From contig NZ_LIPV01000003.1 of NCBI RefSeq assembly GCF_001418255.1, forward strand, positions 1-64,000: a DNA stretch of 64,000 bases. The letters run 5' to 3'. Below the pieces are notes generated by a model that saw nothing but the letters and a program-made list of their open reading frames with translations, had not been told where the DNA came from and ran no database searches. The position numbers and the translations under genes were made by a program. Shown piece by piece: positions 62,600-64,000 of this stretch (positions are counted from its first letter, which is position 1; every line of letters begins with the position of its first letter). The DNA is from Thiomonas bhubaneswarensis (lineage in GTDB: Bacteria > Pseudomonadota > Gammaproteobacteria > Burkholderiales > Burkholderiaceae_C).

Positions 62600-63394
62600 T
62601 CACTGGATCGGGTTCAGCCCGCCATCGGCGCCGATCTGCACGCGCTGGCCCACGGGCGGGGCGACCTTGAGCTGCATGGTGCGAACCTGGCCGTCGTCCA
62701 TGCGAACCTGGACGTCGTACACCGTCTGCGAGTCGACGCGCTTGGCGATTTCGTTGCCGGCGATGCCGCCGCCAATGGCGCCCGCCACCGTGGCCAGCTT
62801 GCGGCCGTCACCCCCGCCGACCTGATTGCCCAACAGCCCACCGATGACGCCCCCAGCAATGATGCCCACGGGGTTGTTCTGCTGCGAGTGCACCTGCACT
62901 GCATTCACCGCCGTCACCGTGCCGCAGTTGTTGCAGACGGGCTGCTGCGGGGCGGCGGGAGCAGTGGGCGCAGTCTGTGGCGCGAACTGCTGGGGCGCAA
63001 ACTGTTGTGGAGCGATTTGTTGCGGAGCGGCAGGTTCAGGCGCCTTGGCCTGCCGCACGACAGGCTTGGGCTGCGGGGCCACCACCGGCGCTGGCGCGGC
63101 AGGTGGGGTCACGACTTGCGCCGTCTGGGCCTGGGTGGCCGGTGTGCCATTCGTCGGATTGTTGGCCTCCGTGTTGGCCGTCTGCGTGCTCGCAGCCTGC
63201 GGCGCTGAGGCCAGGGCGGTGTTCGCAGGGGCAGTCACCGCGGAGGCCACAGCCGCAGGTTTGTTGCCGGAACTGTCGCTGAGCTTGTAAAGCACCGCGG
63301 CCAGAAGCGCCACGATGACCGCGCCCATGACGAAAACCGCGATCCAGACGCCTTTTCCCGTTGCTGCGGTGTTCTGCGGAGGAAGGGATGACAT
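62600..63394 (-). CDS. Membrane-anchored glycine-zipper 2TM protein
   Basis: Protein of 264 residues: an N-terminal membrane anchor (GVWIAVFVMGAVIVALLAAV), a long Ala/Pro/Gln/Thr-rich linker (about 50-160) with PQQFAPQQFAP repeats, then CNNCGTVTAVNAVQV and a glycine-zipper domain (GIIAGGVIGGLLGNQVGGG, GAIGGGIAGNEIAKRV) and a C-terminal beta strand region MDDGQVRTMQLK. The order CxxCGxV - Gly zipper - QVRMDDG matches the SlyB/Rick_17kDa-like periplasmic proteins. Function in envelope integrity is inferred. Confidence 0.85.
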   Translation of the reverse strand: MSSLPPQNTAATGKGVWIAVFVMGAVIVALLAAVLYKLSDSSGNKPAAVASAVTAPANTALASAPQAASTQTANTEANNPTNGTPATQAQTAQVVTPPAAPAPVVAPQPKPVVRQAKAPEPAAPQQIAPQQFAPQQFAPQTAPTAPAAPQQPVCNNCGTVTAVNAVQVHSQQNNPVGIIAGGVIGGLLGNQVGGGDGRKLATVAGAIGGGIAGNEIAKRVDSQTVYDVQVRMDDGQVRTMQLKVAPPVGQRVQIGADGGLNPIQ

Positions 63395-63487
63395 GAGAGG
63401 TTCTCCTGAAAGTTTGAAGAAGTGTGTGCGTGCTCAACGCGTCAGGCCATGTTTTTGACGACAGCGAGCCGCAAAAGTGGCAGCGTC

Positions 63488-64000
63488 TCAGCCGCCGCTG
63501 GCGGCCAGCGCCTGGTCGAGGTCGGCGATCAGGTCCTGCACGTTTTCGATGCCGATCGACAGCCGCACCATGTCCTCGCTCACCCCAGCCGCTTCCAGCT
63601 CCTGGGCGTTGAGCTGGCGATGCGTGGTCGTGGCCGGGTGGCAGGCCAGCGACTTGCAGTCTCCGATGTTGACCAGCCGGGTGAACAGTTGCAGAGCGTC
63701 CTGGAAGCGCGCTCCGGCCTGCCTGCCACCTTTGAGCCCGAAGCTCAGGATGCCCGAAGCCCGGCCATGCATCAGCCGCTGGGCAATATCGTGATCGGGG
63801 TGATCGACCAGCCCGGCGTAACGCACCCAGGCCACGCGCGGATGTTTCTGCAGATGCTGGGCGATGTGCAGCGTGCTGGCGCAGATGCGGTCCATGCGCA
63901 ACGGCAGGGTTTCGATGCCCTGCAGGATGAGGAAAGCGTTGAGCGGCGACAGCGCCGCACCCATATTGCGCAAGGGCACCACGCGGGCGCGGGCGATGAA
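63488..64000 (-). CDS. O-acetylhomoserine/O-succinylhomoserine sulfhydrylase, C-terminal part (truncated by window)
   Basis: The frame is open to the right edge, so only the last 170 residues are present. They match the C-terminal domain of Cys/Met metabolism PLP enzymes: MGAALSPLNAFLILQGIETL, RVAWVRYAGL, FTRLVNIGDCKSLACHPATTTH and VSEDMVRLSIGIENVQDLI. GDCKSLACHPATTTHRQL is the pattern of the MetY sulfhydrylases, which add sulfide directly to an acylated homoserine, but the catalytic lysine lies outside the window, so metZ cannot be excluded. Confidence 0.9.
   Translation of the reverse strand, partial: FIARARVVPLRNMGAALSPLNAFLILQGIETLPLRMDRICASTLHIAQHLQKHPRVAWVRYAGLVDHPDHDIAQRLMHGRASGILSFGLKGGRQAGARFQDALQLFTRLVNIGDCKSLACHPATTTHRQLNAQELEAAGVSEDMVRLSIGIENVQDLIADLDQALAASGG

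Overview
The window is GC-rich bacterial chromosome with the gene content of a betaproteobacterium, most likely Burkholderiales and possibly Thiomonas-like. That assignment is inference, resting on the S10 ribosomal operon, the 16-strand porin type, the hrcA-nadK-recN cluster, the proteobacterial gshA-gshB pair and a thiosulfate transporter next to a periplasmic rhodanese. No phage, plasmid, IS, CRISPR, tRNA or rRNA gene was seen. Both ends are truncated genes: EF-Tu on the left, and a PLP-dependent sulfhydrylase on the right.

Layout. 1-5.8 kb: end of tuf, then rpsJ-rplC-rplD-rplW-rplB-rpsS-rplV-rpsC-rplP-rpmC-rpsQ, closed by a strong terminator. 5.9-9.5 kb: gdhA behind a coupled small ORF, rarD, ychF. 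9.5-14 kb: a MacAB/DevBCA-like ABC exporter and a frameshifted OprB-type porin. 14.1-15.8 kb: a DAHP synthase behind a Phe/Tyr/Trp-codon attenuator, and a tautomerase. 15.9-20.7 kb: the glyoxylate-to-glycerate operon gcl-hyi-glxR-glycerate kinase. 20.7-23.1 kb: a cluster of small envelope/stress proteins (UPF0391, CsbD, BON, two lipoproteins). 23.1-32.5 kb: housekeeping genes (DUF3014, LysR, MFS, MidA-like methyltransferase, SDR, folB, ttcA, ilvA, YqaA-like). 32.55-32.9 kb: an AT-richer gap with a candidate anti-Shine-Dalgarno small RNA. 33-37 kb: OsmC, two paralogous porins, a universal stress protein. 37-42 kb: hrcA, nadK, recN, rapZ. 42-44.2 kb: thiosulfate uptake and rhodanese. 44.3-49 kb: diguanylate cyclase, cardiolipin synthase, EEP phosphatase, nudB, peroxiredoxin. 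49.5-57 kb: a same-strand array of histidine kinase, gshB, gshA, AcfC-like binding protein, anti-sigma, ECF sigma and a SnoaL-like exported protein. 57.2-60.4 kb: a nitrogen-regulated porin-glnK-amtB operon with a sigma-54 promoter and two NtrC-type sites. 60.5-64 kb: ubiK, comM, a candidate small RNA, a glycine-zipper protein and the partial sulfhydrylase.

The most notable signals are non-coding or sub-genic: the aroG attenuator (14140-14318), the hairpin RNA displaying UCCUCCUUU in its loop (32590-32690), a second terminator-ended RNA with CUCC motifs (62341-62500), a palindromic repeat translated in frame inside gshB, and a porin gene that changes frame at a perfect 12-bp palindrome. How the genes fit together: nitrogen (gdhA, glnK, amtB, aroG attenuation), C2 carbon salvage (gcl operon), sulfur and thiol metabolism (tsuA, rhodanese, gshAB, peroxiredoxin, sulfhydrylase) and envelope stress (ECF cluster, small lipoproteins) are the main themes.
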